Assembly (NCBI RefSeq): GCF_000160135.1
Contig: NZ_GG729936.1
Location: forward strand, 119,397 to 183,396
DNA length: 64,000 nt
Source: Oribacterium sp. oral taxon 078 str. F0262
GTDB taxonomy: Bacteria; Bacillota; Clostridia; Lachnospirales; Lachnospiraceae
Direction: 5' to 3'
Under the pieces are notes generated by a model. The model made no database searches and was not told the origin of the DNA. It worked only from the letters and a program-made list of their open reading frames with translations. The position numbers and the translations under genes were made by a program. This document shows positions 43,342 to 51,263 of this stretch, one piece after another (position 1 is the stretch's first letter; each line of letters starts with the position of its first letter).

Positions 43342-44091
43342 TCAGCCCCGGAGCGTCTCCACCGCGTCCGGAAGCGCCTCGGCATTCTCAATGCAAATGT
43401 CTGCGCCGTAGTCCAGGAGCTCCTCCCGGCCTCGAAAGCCGTAGACGCAGCCGATCCCCGGAATTCCCGCTCTTTTCGCGGTCTCCATATCGGTCTTCGT
43501 GTCTCCGACAAATACCGCCTCCGACAGCAAAACGCCGAGATGCTCACAGCAATCCCGGACAAGCGCACTGTCCGGCTTCAGAGGATGCGTCCCATCATCT
43601 GCGGAAAGATAGTCAAAATAATTCTCTCCGAAGACATGATCCAGCACCTTTCCCGCCTCGCGAAGCGATTTATTCGTCACACAGGCAAGTTTTATCCCCT
43701 CCCCCCTCAAAATCCCGAGGCTCTCCTTCATGCCGGGATAGGCCTCCGCCCGGTAGAGGCAGTTATTCTGAAAGACAGAGATGTAATACTCGCAGACCTC
43801 ATCATAGAGACCCATGATTTCATCCGCCTTCTGATCAAAGGAAAGCGCCTTATCCGGGTCCCTGTCCTCCCATTTCTCCGCCTCCTGATAATAAAAGGAA
43901 GCCGTCTTTTTTATCGCCCTCTCCACGAAAAGATGATAGCCGTTTCCCACGGCCTTCTTCGTCTCCGCTTCTGTGAGCTCCTGAAGACCAAAATGCTTCA
44001 TTGCTTTATTGATGCTGTCCTGCAGGCTGTAGATGGTATTGACCAGAGTACCGTCCAGATCAAATAAAAGCGCTTTGATTTCCCTTCCCAT
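43342..44091 (-). CDS. HAD-superfamily phosphatase, phosphoglycolate-phosphatase-like
   Basis: 249 aa. Motif I LFDLDGTLVNT near residue 10, motif II VTNKS near 137, Lys in LKPDS near 170 and the late VGDTKTDMETAKRAG are intact. The cap domain resembles Gph. The exact substrate is uncertain; such enzymes remove phosphate from small sugar phosphates. ATG 44091 has a GAGGAAAAAGAGGG site. Its end overlaps the promoter of the metallochaperone gene. Confidence 0.88.
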   Translation of the reverse strand: MGREIKALLFDLDGTLVNTIYSLQDSINKAMKHFGLQELTEAETKKAVGNGYHLFVERAIKKTASFYYQEAEKWEDRDPDKALSFDQKADEIMGLYDEVCEYYISVFQNNCLYRAEAYPGMKESLGILRGEGIKLACVTNKSLREAGKVLDHVFGENYFDYLSADDGTHPLKPDSALVRDCCEHLGVLLSEAVFVGDTKTDMETAKRAGIPGIGCVYGFRGREELLDYGADICIENAEALPDAVETLRG

Positions 44092-44362
44092 TCCCTCTTT
44101 TTCCTCTTTCCTCTATATTCCCCGCCGCCTTTTCTCTCCGGCCGCTCAGAAAAGCAGCTTCCGAATGCCTGTCATCGTCACAGAAATGCCGCGGCCATGG
44201 CAAAACAGCGCAGAAGCTATAAGCCCCACGCAGTGCCTACAGTATAGTTCAGAGCAAAGGCTCTGTCCAGCAAAGCAAACAATACGAAGAAATACAAGCC
44301 ACTCCTGCTCGAAAGTAAAGCGTGGTATAATGATTCCAGTGCCGAAAGTCGGCATCCACGAC

Positions 44363-44720
44363 GTGCTTGCACGGGAGTGGATGCAGGACTTTATGGCACG
44401 CCCCCTTCATGAGCATGAAGCGATGCGAAGCGGCGCGGGAATGCGAATGAAGGCAGCATGGCGCGAGCTGCACCGCAGCGAAGCCATGCGGGAATCATTA
44501 CAATACCACGGCGGAGGGCGGTGCTTGCACGGGAGTGGATGCAGGACTTTATGGCACGCCCCCTTCATGAGCATGCAGCGATGCGAAGCAGCGCGGGAAT
44601 GCGAATGAAGGCAGCATGGCGCAAGCTGCACCGCAGCGAAGCCATGCGGGAATCATTACATACCGCAGCGGAGGGCAGTGCTTGCACGGGAGTGGATGCA
44701 GGACTTTATGAATGAGAAAA
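44363..44720. repeat. 157-bp tandem repeat, two and a third copies
   Basis: Copies start at 44363, 44521 and 44678 with the same GTGCTTGCACGGGAGTGG opening; the third stops after about 40 bp. Identity is high. A diverged copy lies at 50255-50400. The peptide frames within it are not convincing as coding because each copy shifts frame. Confidence 0.88.
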
Positions 44721-44732
44721 CATTGCCGCCTT

Positions 44733-44812
44733 TTGCTGTCTTTTCTGCCTTTTCTGCCGCCTTTTCTGCCGCCTTTTCTGCCGCCTTTTCTGCCGCCTTT
44801 TCTGCCGAATGG
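44733..44812. repeat. 12-bp microsatellite
   Basis: About five to six copies of CCTTTTCTGCCG, some shortened. It directly follows the last partial 157-bp unit. Confidence 0.85.
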
Positions 44813-45026
44813 CCGCTCCAACGCAGGACGCTCTCGCTTCGACTGCCGCGGCCAGCGGCGCGTAAGCGATTTAAAAACCCAAATCGCTAAGCGCCGGGGC
44901 GGCAGACGCCCTGCTTATGGATCGACCATTCGGCAGGGCGGCAGCTCTCCTTGGCGAAAACCGGCAAATCAGCAATGCGGGAATGTGAATGAAGGGCAGA
45001 ATGACAGGAAGCAGGAGAAGGTCTTT

Positions 45027-45725
45027 ATGAAATGGTACTACGCGGTACAAAAAGGAAAGAAGCCGGGGATCTACAGCGACTGGGCATCCTGCTCGCAGGC
45101 AGTAGAGGCTGTGAGCGGCGCGGTATATAAAAAGTTCAGGACAAGGGAGGAGGCGGAACGCTTCCTCCTCTCGGACGGCTATGAGAAGAAATCCGGGGCT
45201 CCGGCTCCTTCCTCTTCCCGGAAAGTGCCGTCCCCCGGGAAGAAGAAAACTCCTTCCCTCACTCCCAGTGCGGAGGAGGTGAAGGCGGAATTTTCCGGGA
45301 TAGACTCTTCGGCCATCGCCTATGTGGACGGAAGCTATAACGCGCTTTCCGGAGTCTATGCCTACGGCGCGATCCTGCTGGAGCGAAGCGGAGAGCTTTC
45401 GTATTTTCAGGGAAGCGGCAGTGATCCGGAGCTCGCTGTGATGCGGAATGTCTCCGGAGAGATCCTCGGCTCCATGCGGGCCGTCCTCGAGGGAATTCGG
45501 CACGGCCTCTCCTCTCTCACGATTTTTTATGACTATATGGGGATTGAGGCCTGGGCGGACGGTCAATGGAAATGCAATAAGAAGGGGACTATAGCTTATC
45601 GGGATTTCATAAAAGAAAAACGGAAGGAGATTGCAATCTCCTTCCGAAAGGTCCCGGCCCACAGCGGCGTCCTCTTTAACGAGCTGGCGGACCGCATCGC
45701 AAAGGAAGCCGCCGGCATCCAGTAA
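45027..45725 (+). CDS. Ribonuclease HI with N-terminal viroplasmin-like domain
   Basis: 232 aa. Residues 1-48 form the viroplasmin/L9-like RNA-duplex-binding domain (KWYYAVQKGKKPGIYSDW, then KKFRTREEAERFL). A linker follows. Residues about 95-230 are RNase HI with Asp in YVDGSYN, Glu in NVSGEILGSMRAV, Asp in FYDYMGIEAW and the late Asp in NELADRIAKEA. It cuts RNA in RNA-DNA hybrids. ATG 45027 has AGGAGAAGG upstream; in-frame codons before it run through the microsatellite and are not taken as coding. Confidence 0.9.
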   Translation: MKWYYAVQKGKKPGIYSDWASCSQAVEAVSGAVYKKFRTREEAERFLLSDGYEKKSGAPAPSSSRKVPSPGKKKTPSLTPSAEEVKAEFSGIDSSAIAYVDGSYNALSGVYAYGAILLERSGELSYFQGSGSDPELAVMRNVSGEILGSMRAVLEGIRHGLSSLTIFYDYMGIEAWADGQWKCNKKGTIAYRDFIKEKRKEIAISFRKVPAHSGVLFNELADRIAKEAAGIQ

Positions 45726-45867
45726 AGCCCCTTACAGGCTTTGCCTGATAAGAGCATTAAGGTTTTGCCTGATAAAAAAGTCAACAGCGCCGCCATAGCC
45801 ATAAACACGCTGCTCCGCTTTGCCGGAGCTCCCGCTGTGCCGACACAGTGCCGACAGGGACTTATGC

Positions 45868-45905
45868 AGAGAGGATCTGTCATAAACTTTTGACAGATCC
45901 TCTCT
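45868..45905 (+). terminator. Intrinsic terminator of RNase HI, overlapping the thiT promoter
   Basis: 15-bp perfect arms (AGAGAGGATCTGTCA and its complement, 8-nt loop) followed by a T-rich tract. The 3' arm contains the TTGACA of the next promoter. Confidence 0.85.
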
Positions 45906-45918
45906 CTTTTCCTATAAT
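45890..45918 (+). promoter_or_regulatory. thiT: Consensus promoter of the thiT transcript
   Basis: TTGACA, 17-bp spacer, TATAAT, all 12 consensus bases matched. Transcription would start about 45925, just before the riboswitch. Confidence 0.88.
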
Positions 45919-45932
45919 ATCCCTGTATTGTT

Positions 45933-46017
45933 GCTGGGGGCGCTGTATGCTGAGAGGATTCGAGCTTCGAATCGACCCTTATACCTGATCCGGGTAATGC
46001 CGGCGTAGGGAAGCAGT
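45933..46017 (+). promoter_or_regulatory. TPP riboswitch
   Basis: Thi-box with the conserved CTGAGAGG core, GACCCTTATACCTGATC and GGGTAATGCCGGCGTAGGG. It is followed by a hairpin at 46030-46060 that acts as the expression platform for thiT. Ligand thiamine pyrophosphate would lower expression. Confidence 0.97.
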
Positions 46018-46029
46018 TTTTTTCGTGCC

Positions 46030-46066
46030 CCTCCTGACGCAAATCGCGTTGAAAAGGAGGTTTTTT
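46030..46066 (+). terminator. Riboswitch expression-platform hairpin holding the thiT ribosome site
   Basis: CCTCCT at 46030 pairs with AGGAGG at 46055-46060, with an inner ACGC/GCGT stem, then TTTTTT. The 3' arm is the Shine-Dalgarno of thiT, so the same hairpin can end transcription and hide the ribosome site. Confidence 0.85.
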
Positions 46067-46067
46067 C

Positions 46068-46598
46068 ATGTCAAAGGATATCAAAAAGCTGGTCTACTGC
46101 GCGCTGTGTATCGCGCTCGCCACCGTGATGAGCCAGATCCGGCTCTTCAGTATGCCCATGGGGGGCTCTATCACTCCAGCCTCCATGCTCTTCGCCGCTC
46201 TCCCGGGCTTTTTCTTCGGCCCCTTCTACGGCATCTCCTCCGCCGTCGCCTACGGACTTCTCCACTTCATCCTAAAGCCTGAGATCTACAGCCCGGCGCA
46301 GGTCGCCGTGGATTACCTCTTCGCCTTCGGCGCACTCGGCTTCTCCGGCTTCTTCTCGAAGAAAAAGCATGCCCTCCTCCTGGGCTACTCTGCGGCTGCG
46401 CTGGGCCGCTTCGTCTTCGCCTTTCTCTCCGGCTATCTCTTCTTCGGAAGCTATGCCCCGGAGGGTGTCGCCCCCATCCTCTACTCCGCAGAGTACAATA
46501 TTTCCTATATCGGGACCGAATTTATCCTGACCCTGCTGCTGCTCGCAGTCCCCGCAGTGCAAAAGGCGATCTACCAGGTAAAAGAGAGCGCGGGATAG
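46068..46598 (+). CDS. thiT: Energy-coupled thiamine transporter S component
   Basis: 176 aa with about six hydrophobic segments. ECF-type substrate-binding membrane protein for thiamine; works with a shared EcfAA'T module not in the window. Family stretches: ALCIALATVMSQIRLFSMPMGG at the start (second helix loop), GFFFGPFYG and SPAQVAVDYLFAF. Control by the upstream TPP riboswitch confirms substrate. ATG 46068 follows AGGAGG by 7 nt. Confidence 0.96.
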   Translation: MSKDIKKLVYCALCIALATVMSQIRLFSMPMGGSITPASMLFAALPGFFFGPFYGISSAVAYGLLHFILKPEIYSPAQVAVDYLFAFGALGFSGFFSKKKHALLLGYSAAALGRFVFAFLSGYLFFGSYAPEGVAPILYSAEYNISYIGTEFILTLLLLAVPAVQKAIYQVKESAG

Positions 46599-46611
46599 GG
46601 CTCTGCGCGAG

Positions 46612-46697
46612 GTCCCGCTGCTTTTCTTCACTCCGCATATGTCCTCTCGGAGGATCACATTGTCTTTGGCTGCGGCGGCAAAAGGCAGCGGGACTTT
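46612..46697 (+). terminator. Long-range inverted repeat after thiT
   Basis: Arms GTCCCGCTGCTTTT (46612) and AAAAGGCAGCGGGAC (46680) with one bulged G and a loop of about 54 nt, followed by TTTT. Probable terminator of thiT. Confidence 0.55.
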
Positions 46698-46735
46698 TGG
46701 GTAGGGAAGCGGCGGGAGCTTTGACTCCGAAATCC

Positions 46736-47872
46736 CTATTTTCCATCCCCGACTTTCTTTTCCTCTCCCGGAATTTCTCCGGGCTTCTTCTCTCCGGACT
46801 CTATTTTTTTCGACTGCTCAGGAGGAATTCCGGACTTCATCCTGCCGCTTTGATCCGGGGAGGCCGCTTTCCTCTTTCCTGCTCTCCGCCGGATCCTCTT
46901 CACCATAAAGAGAAGCAGCAGGATTAAGAGTACGAGAAAGAGGAGCTGCGGCAGCAAAATGAGGAAGCCCAGGAGCAGCTCTACACCATTTTCCCGGATA
47001 TTGTCCAGATTTTCCAAAAGGCCTGTGCGAAGGCGGACAGAGAAGCTGTCTTTTTGACTGCTGCTCGGGATGCTCCGCTCCGAGACATAGATCTCGACGG
47101 TGGAATACTGAACCTGATTGTCATAGAGCCGGAGGCTGGAGCTCATGGAATCCAGCTGATAGCGGATATCGGAGAGTCTTTGCTCCAGGCTGATAATGGC
47201 ATCCATGGACTCCGCCTTTGCGACAAGCTCTAAAAGCCTCTCCTGCTCGACCTCGAGCGCTCTTTTCTTCGCCTCAATATCGTGATATTCCAGCGTGATA
47301 TCCCTCGCGCTCTCACTCTTTCTGAGAAGCTTCGCCTCCCCCTCCGAAAAGGCGAGGAAAGTGTCGAGCTTCTCCGTCGGGATCCGAATCGTGAGGGAAG
47401 CCGTCCCTCTTTTCGAAAAGCGGTCCTCCTCCCCGATATCCTCTCTCTCGACATATCCCGAGAGCTCCGCTGCCTTATTCCGGAGCTTGTCTGTAAAGGA
47501 TATAAGATCACTGCTCTCGAAGCTAAGACTCACATCCCGGATAAGCTTCCGCCCCTCCGAGATCCTGTCCGGATCGGCGGCGGGAAGCTCTGTCCTCTCT
47601 CCCTCCGAGGACGCCCCTGTCTCTTCCGCGAGAATCTTCTCTGAAGCGGCAGATCCCATCCCTCCCGCGGAGCTGTCTCCCGCTGCTGCCTCCTTCCGAA
47701 GGCCGCTTCCCTCGGCTGAGGAGCTGATTACGTCATAGCTCGAATCCGAAGAGCGCCGGGCTCTCGAAACATGCCCGCAGGCGCTCAGACTGAGGAGAAG
47801 AAGTGCCATAAAAAGCAAAAGCCCCTTCCTCCTTCTTCTCATTTTTCGAAATGCATTTCTCTCTTTCTTCAT
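46736..47872 (-). CDS. DUF4349 lipoprotein
   Basis: 378 aa. Signal peptide with lipobox LLSLSACG (Cys near residue 32), a low-complexity linker, then a DUF4349 domain (residues about 110-290: RKLIRDVSLSFES, TLEYHDIEAKKRALEVEQERLLELV with predicted coiled coil, LYDNQVQYSTVEIYVSE). A C-terminal transmembrane helix (about 305-335) and basic tail follow. The outward-facing lipid anchor plus membrane helix is typical. Function unknown. ATG 47872 has GGGAGGAGC. Confidence 0.88.
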   Translation of the reverse strand: MKKERNAFRKMRRRRKGLLLFMALLLLSLSACGHVSRARRSSDSSYDVISSSAEGSGLRKEAAAGDSSAGGMGSAASEKILAEETGASSEGERTELPAADPDRISEGRKLIRDVSLSFESSDLISFTDKLRNKAAELSGYVEREDIGEEDRFSKRGTASLTIRIPTEKLDTFLAFSEGEAKLLRKSESARDITLEYHDIEAKKRALEVEQERLLELVAKAESMDAIISLEQRLSDIRYQLDSMSSSLRLYDNQVQYSTVEIYVSERSIPSSSQKDSFSVRLRTGLLENLDNIRENGVELLLGFLILLPQLLFLVLLILLLLFMVKRIRRRAGKRKAASPDQSGRMKSGIPPEQSKKIESGEKKPGEIPGEEKKVGDGK

Positions 47873-48192
47873 AAGCTCCTCCCTTTTTCCGCTGATCCGG
47901 AAAGCATGCTCTGCCGGAAAGCTTCCGGCGCAAATTTCTCTTCTTCTCTATATCACCGGAAAAGGGGCGCCCGGGTCACATCTGAAAAATTCGCTCACAG
48001 ACCTCCAAACGAAAACAAGGCCCGCCGGGCCTCGGTGGAATCCCCCGAAAAGCCCGGCCGCATCTCTTGGTCCTTTTCCTTCAAAGGGAACAATCGCCCA
48101 TACAGCGGCCATCTGTCTTTCGGAAAACTCCCTTTGGCCGCCGTAAAAAGCATAGGAGATGCCTCCCTAAGAGGAGCGGATTGTAATTCTTC
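47873..48192. other. Gene-free stretch
   Basis: No gene seen. It is between two minus-strand genes, so should hold a terminator for the reductase and a promoter for DUF4349. No strong hairpin with a T-run was found near 48192. Confidence 0.45.
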
Positions 48193-50118
48193 TCAGCCCG
48201 CACTTTCACTGTAGTCCGCGGCCTTCTCTCCCGCGATCTTACCAAAGACCGTGAAATCCGTGACCGCGTTTCCTCCGAGCCGGTTCGCGCCGTGCACGCC
48301 CCCTGTGACCTCGCCTGCCGCATACAGCCCGGGAAGTGCCGCATCCGAAGAATCCAGTACCTCTGTGTCCGTATTGATCTTAAGACCGCCCATGGTGTGA
48401 TGGATCCCCGGCGTCACTTTGATCGCATAATAGGGGGCACTGTCCAGCGGCTCCGCAAAGCTCGTTCGCCCAAAGGACGGATCATTCTTTTCCTGAACGG
48501 CTTTGTTCCAGTCCTCCATCGTTCCCTTCAGCGTCTCCGGATTCGTCCCCATGGCCGAGGCGAGCGCCTCATAGCTCTCCCCCTGCACCGTGAAGCCGGA
48601 CTTAATGTAGCCCTGAATCACAGCGGAGCGGTCCACCATCTTCTGATCCATGATGAGCCAGGCACAGCCTCCGGGCTGCTCGATCTCCGCCTTGGAGACC
48701 GCGTCTCTCGTACCGACCTCATCGGTAAAGCGCTTTCCCTCTGTATTGACAAGGATCGCTCCGTCTCCGCGAAGTCCCTCCGTGATGAGATGCGCGTCCT
48801 CTGCCGTGACGGTCGGATGAATCTGGATCTGATCCATATCCACGGTCGCCGCTCCGACGGCCTCCCCCATCTCGATACCCTGACCCTGTGCGCCGTTCGC
48901 GTTGGTGCTCTTATATCCCTTTAATTCCGGGCGGTATTTCTCCACCATCTCGAGATTCGCTCCGAAGCCTCCGCTGGCAATGACAACGGCCCTTGCGTGC
49001 ACCGTCACATTGTGCCCGTCCTCTCCTACCGCATGAACCCCGCTCATCCTGCCGTTCTCCGTCAGGATGCGGTCCGCCGTCGTATTATAGAGACTTGTGA
49101 TTTTGTCGGAACGCTTTTTCAGATTCTCCTCGAGGATCGGCACAAGGTAGGCGCCGACCGCCGTGGTCTTACCCTCCGCATTGACCGGCCGGTGAATCCG
49201 CTTTACGGAAGCCCCGCCGAAAGAGGCGACGCTGTGCAGGGATGCTCCCAGGGAATCCAGATAATCGATCGCGTCCGGACTCTTTTCCGCAAGCGTCTTC
49301 ACAAGCGCCGCCTGATTGAGTCCCTTCCCTCCAATCATCGTGTCAAGCTCCATGAGCTCTGCGGAATCGAAATAGCCCTCCGGCGCCGCCTGATACCGAT
49401 TCCACTGCTCCGCCACAGTCTTGGCCAGCGCGGAAATTTCCGGATTGTCCGCATATTTCTCGGAAGCGGTCTTCAGCGTTTTCTCTACCCCGGCGGCCTC
49501 ATCAAAGGAATTCTCATCCTGCCACTTCGTATGTGCCGCATTCATGCCGCCCGTTGCCCTGACGGAATTCCCACCGGGCATGCTCTGGCTCTCCAGGAGG
49601 ACAACCGTCCGTCCGGCATCCGCCGCCTGAATCGAGGCAATCATGCCCGCTCCGCCGGCCCCGATCACCACGATGTCCGCCGTGAGCTCCTGATCCTCTG
49701 CCTTCTCCGCGGAGGCGGAGGGCGCGCGCTCAAAGACAGAGGGATCGATGCCCGCGTTCTCGAGCGCCTGCTTCGCCGCCTCTATAATCGCCTTCGAGGT
49801 CACGGTCGCGCCGGATACCGCATCGACCTGAAGACTCTGAGCCTCTATGATCTTTGGAGGGATCTGCTCGATTGCCTTATCGCCGATTCCCGGCGTCTCC
49901 TGATTTTCAAGCACCCGAAGCTCATAGATCCTCTCCTGATCGGCGGAGATGGAAACCTTCAGCTCCCCGTTGTTTCCCTTCGCACTCCCCTCTCCTCTGA
50001 GCGCCGTCTTCGGTATTACAGGCCTTCCGGACTGCCTCGACCAAAGCCCGAGCGCAAAGGCCAGGACGATGCCGACCACGATCACAAAATAAGACAAAAC
50101 ATTCCACTTGGATTTCAT
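48193..50118 (-). CDS. Extracytoplasmic flavocytochrome-like reductase (FMN-binding plus FAD-binding domains)
   Basis: 641 aa. N-terminal membrane anchor (residues 8-28), an FMN-binding domain with covalent flavinylation motif DAVSGATVTS near residue 98, then an FAD-binding fumarate-reductase-like domain: VVIGAGGAGMIASIQAADAG near 150, HPTVTAEDAHLITEGLRGDG near 425, GIHHTMGG near 575 and ANRLGGNAVTD near 610. These carry the His and Arg residues used for proton and substrate handling in fumarate-type reductases. Family members reduce fumarate, urocanate or related acceptors at the outer face; the acceptor here is unknown. ATG 50118 has GGGAGG. Confidence 0.88.
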   Translation of the reverse strand: MKSKWNVLSYFVIVVGIVLAFALGLWSRQSGRPVIPKTALRGEGSAKGNNGELKVSISADQERIYELRVLENQETPGIGDKAIEQIPPKIIEAQSLQVDAVSGATVTSKAIIEAAKQALENAGIDPSVFERAPSASAEKAEDQELTADIVVIGAGGAGMIASIQAADAGRTVVLLESQSMPGGNSVRATGGMNAAHTKWQDENSFDEAAGVEKTLKTASEKYADNPEISALAKTVAEQWNRYQAAPEGYFDSAELMELDTMIGGKGLNQAALVKTLAEKSPDAIDYLDSLGASLHSVASFGGASVKRIHRPVNAEGKTTAVGAYLVPILEENLKKRSDKITSLYNTTADRILTENGRMSGVHAVGEDGHNVTVHARAVVIASGGFGANLEMVEKYRPELKGYKSTNANGAQGQGIEMGEAVGAATVDMDQIQIHPTVTAEDAHLITEGLRGDGAILVNTEGKRFTDEVGTRDAVSKAEIEQPGGCAWLIMDQKMVDRSAVIQGYIKSGFTVQGESYEALASAMGTNPETLKGTMEDWNKAVQEKNDPSFGRTSFAEPLDSAPYYAIKVTPGIHHTMGGLKINTDTEVLDSSDAALPGLYAAGEVTGGVHGANRLGGNAVTDFTVFGKIAGEKAADYSESAG

Positions 50119-50487
50119 CTCTTTTCCTCCCTTCCCGATAACTATAGCATAGTCCCGCGGCCCCCTGCCAGTGAATTAAAGGAAATTCACCTGGCATATC
50201 CAAGAAGAAAGGGCTATGATGATTCCAGTGTCGAAAGTCCCTCCGCCGCGACGTGCCTTGCACGGGAGCGGAGAGAGGACTTTATGACACGCCCTTTCAT
50301 GAGCAGGAAGCGGTGCTCTGCGCCGCGGGACTGCGAATGAAAAGGAGCAGGGCGAAAGCTGCGAAGCAGCGAAGCCATGCGGGGAATCATCGCTGCGGCA
50401 CGGAAAGTCCCTCCGCCGGGGCGGCAGACGGACTGTTTATGAATCGACCGGTCCGCAGGGCGGCAGCACAGGAAAGGAGTCATAGAT
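50119..50487. other. Intergenic field with a dispersed-repeat copy
   Basis: No gene supported. 50166-50196 is an inverted repeat (TGCCAGTGAATT with its near-complement, 6-nt loop). From about 50213, CTATGATGATTCCAGTG and the following 180 bp resemble the 44330-44520 field, and 50428-50478 resembles 44893-44945. Confidence 0.75.
50166..50196. repeat. Inverted repeat upstream of the flavocytochrome gene
   Basis: TGCCAgTGAATT and AATTCACcTGGCA arms around a short loop, 48 bp before the ATG on the minus strand. It may be an operator or leader hairpin. Confidence 0.5.
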
Positions 50488-51234
50488 ATGAAAGCAGTTC
50501 AGGTTTATCTCAGTCCCTCCGCCGGGAAAAAGCTGATTGGAGACGCTCTTTCCGGGCGGGAGGATATTCTTCTTGCGGCAAAGGAGCATACTTTGGCCGT
50601 CGTCATGGGGAGCACAAATACCTATTTCGCCTCCGCGCTCGCGAGGAGGCTCGGACTTCCTTTTGAGGAAAAGGGCTTTTACCGGGGGCTTCTCCTACCA
50701 AAGTCCGTAAAGCCCTCCGCCCCGCGGCAAAGGTATGATTTTATCCTGCGAAAGGGCGAGCTGCTCCCGGAAAAGAGCATCTTCGATATCGCGCCCTCTC
50801 TCGGAGCGGAGGACCTCATTCTGAAGGGAGGAAATGCCGTCCAGCTGAGCTCCCGGGATGTCGGCATTCTGATCCAGAGCCCGGAGGGCGGCACGATGAT
50901 TCCGATCCTCAGCGCCGCAGTCGGAAGAAGGACCCGCCTCATCCATCCCGTCGGTGTGGAAAAAAGGGTGGATCTCCCGATCCCGATGCTCTGCGCCCTC
51001 CTGAATCAGGAGAGCCCGAGCGGTCTCCGCATGCTCCAGGGACCGGGGCTCGGCTATACGGAGCTGGATGCCTTCCGGGATCTCTTCGGGCTGGACGCGG
51101 AGCTCGTCGCGGCGGGCGGCGTATGCGGCTATGAGGGGGGCTGCCTCTTCCGCTTAGAGGGAGAGGACGACGCCGTGGAAAGGCTCCTCCTGCGACGGGA
51201 GGAAGAGGGGGAGACTCCCGCCTTTGAAATCTGA
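50488..51234 (+). CDS. Unknown conserved-looking protein, NagB/DeoR-C-like fold suggested
   Basis: 248 aa, soluble. AVVMGSTNTYFASALARRLG near residue 40 resembles the GTTxxxxAxxL loop of NagB/RpiA/CoA-transferase-like folds. Other features are FILRKGELLPEKSIFDIAP, EDLILKGGNAVQ, and a Gly-rich GGVCGYEGGCLFRLEG end. No family named. ATG 50488 has AAAGGAG 8 nt upstream. It converges with purL, 29 bp between stops. Confidence 0.65.
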   Translation: MKAVQVYLSPSAGKKLIGDALSGREDILLAAKEHTLAVVMGSTNTYFASALARRLGLPFEEKGFYRGLLLPKSVKPSAPRQRYDFILRKGELLPEKSIFDIAPSLGAEDLILKGGNAVQLSSRDVGILIQSPEGGTMIPILSAAVGRRTRLIHPVGVEKRVDLPIPMLCALLNQESPSGLRMLQGPGLGYTELDAFRDLFGLDAELVAAGGVCGYEGGCLFRLEGEDDAVERLLLRREEEGETPAFEI

Positions 51235-51263
51235 TTTCCTAAGATTCCGGACACTTTGATGCT

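Larger units (their letters stand above)
44092..45026. other. Repeat-rich intergenic field before RNase HI
   Basis: No gene supported. It holds a TATAAT-containing block near 44330, a 157-bp tandem repeat, a 12-bp microsatellite, an inverted repeat AGCGATTT-aaaaaccc-AAATCGCT near 44866, and a 48-bp block (about 44893-44945) shared with 50428-50478. Confidence 0.7.

Noticed and set aside
44458..44715. Short frames in the 157-bp repeats (LAREWMQDFM peptide)
   Set aside because: The same peptide appears in successive copies but in shifting frames, with no ribosome site, so coding is unlikely.
44363..44720. CRISPR array
   Set aside because: The units are 157 bp and contiguous, with no alternating unique spacers of CRISPR length.
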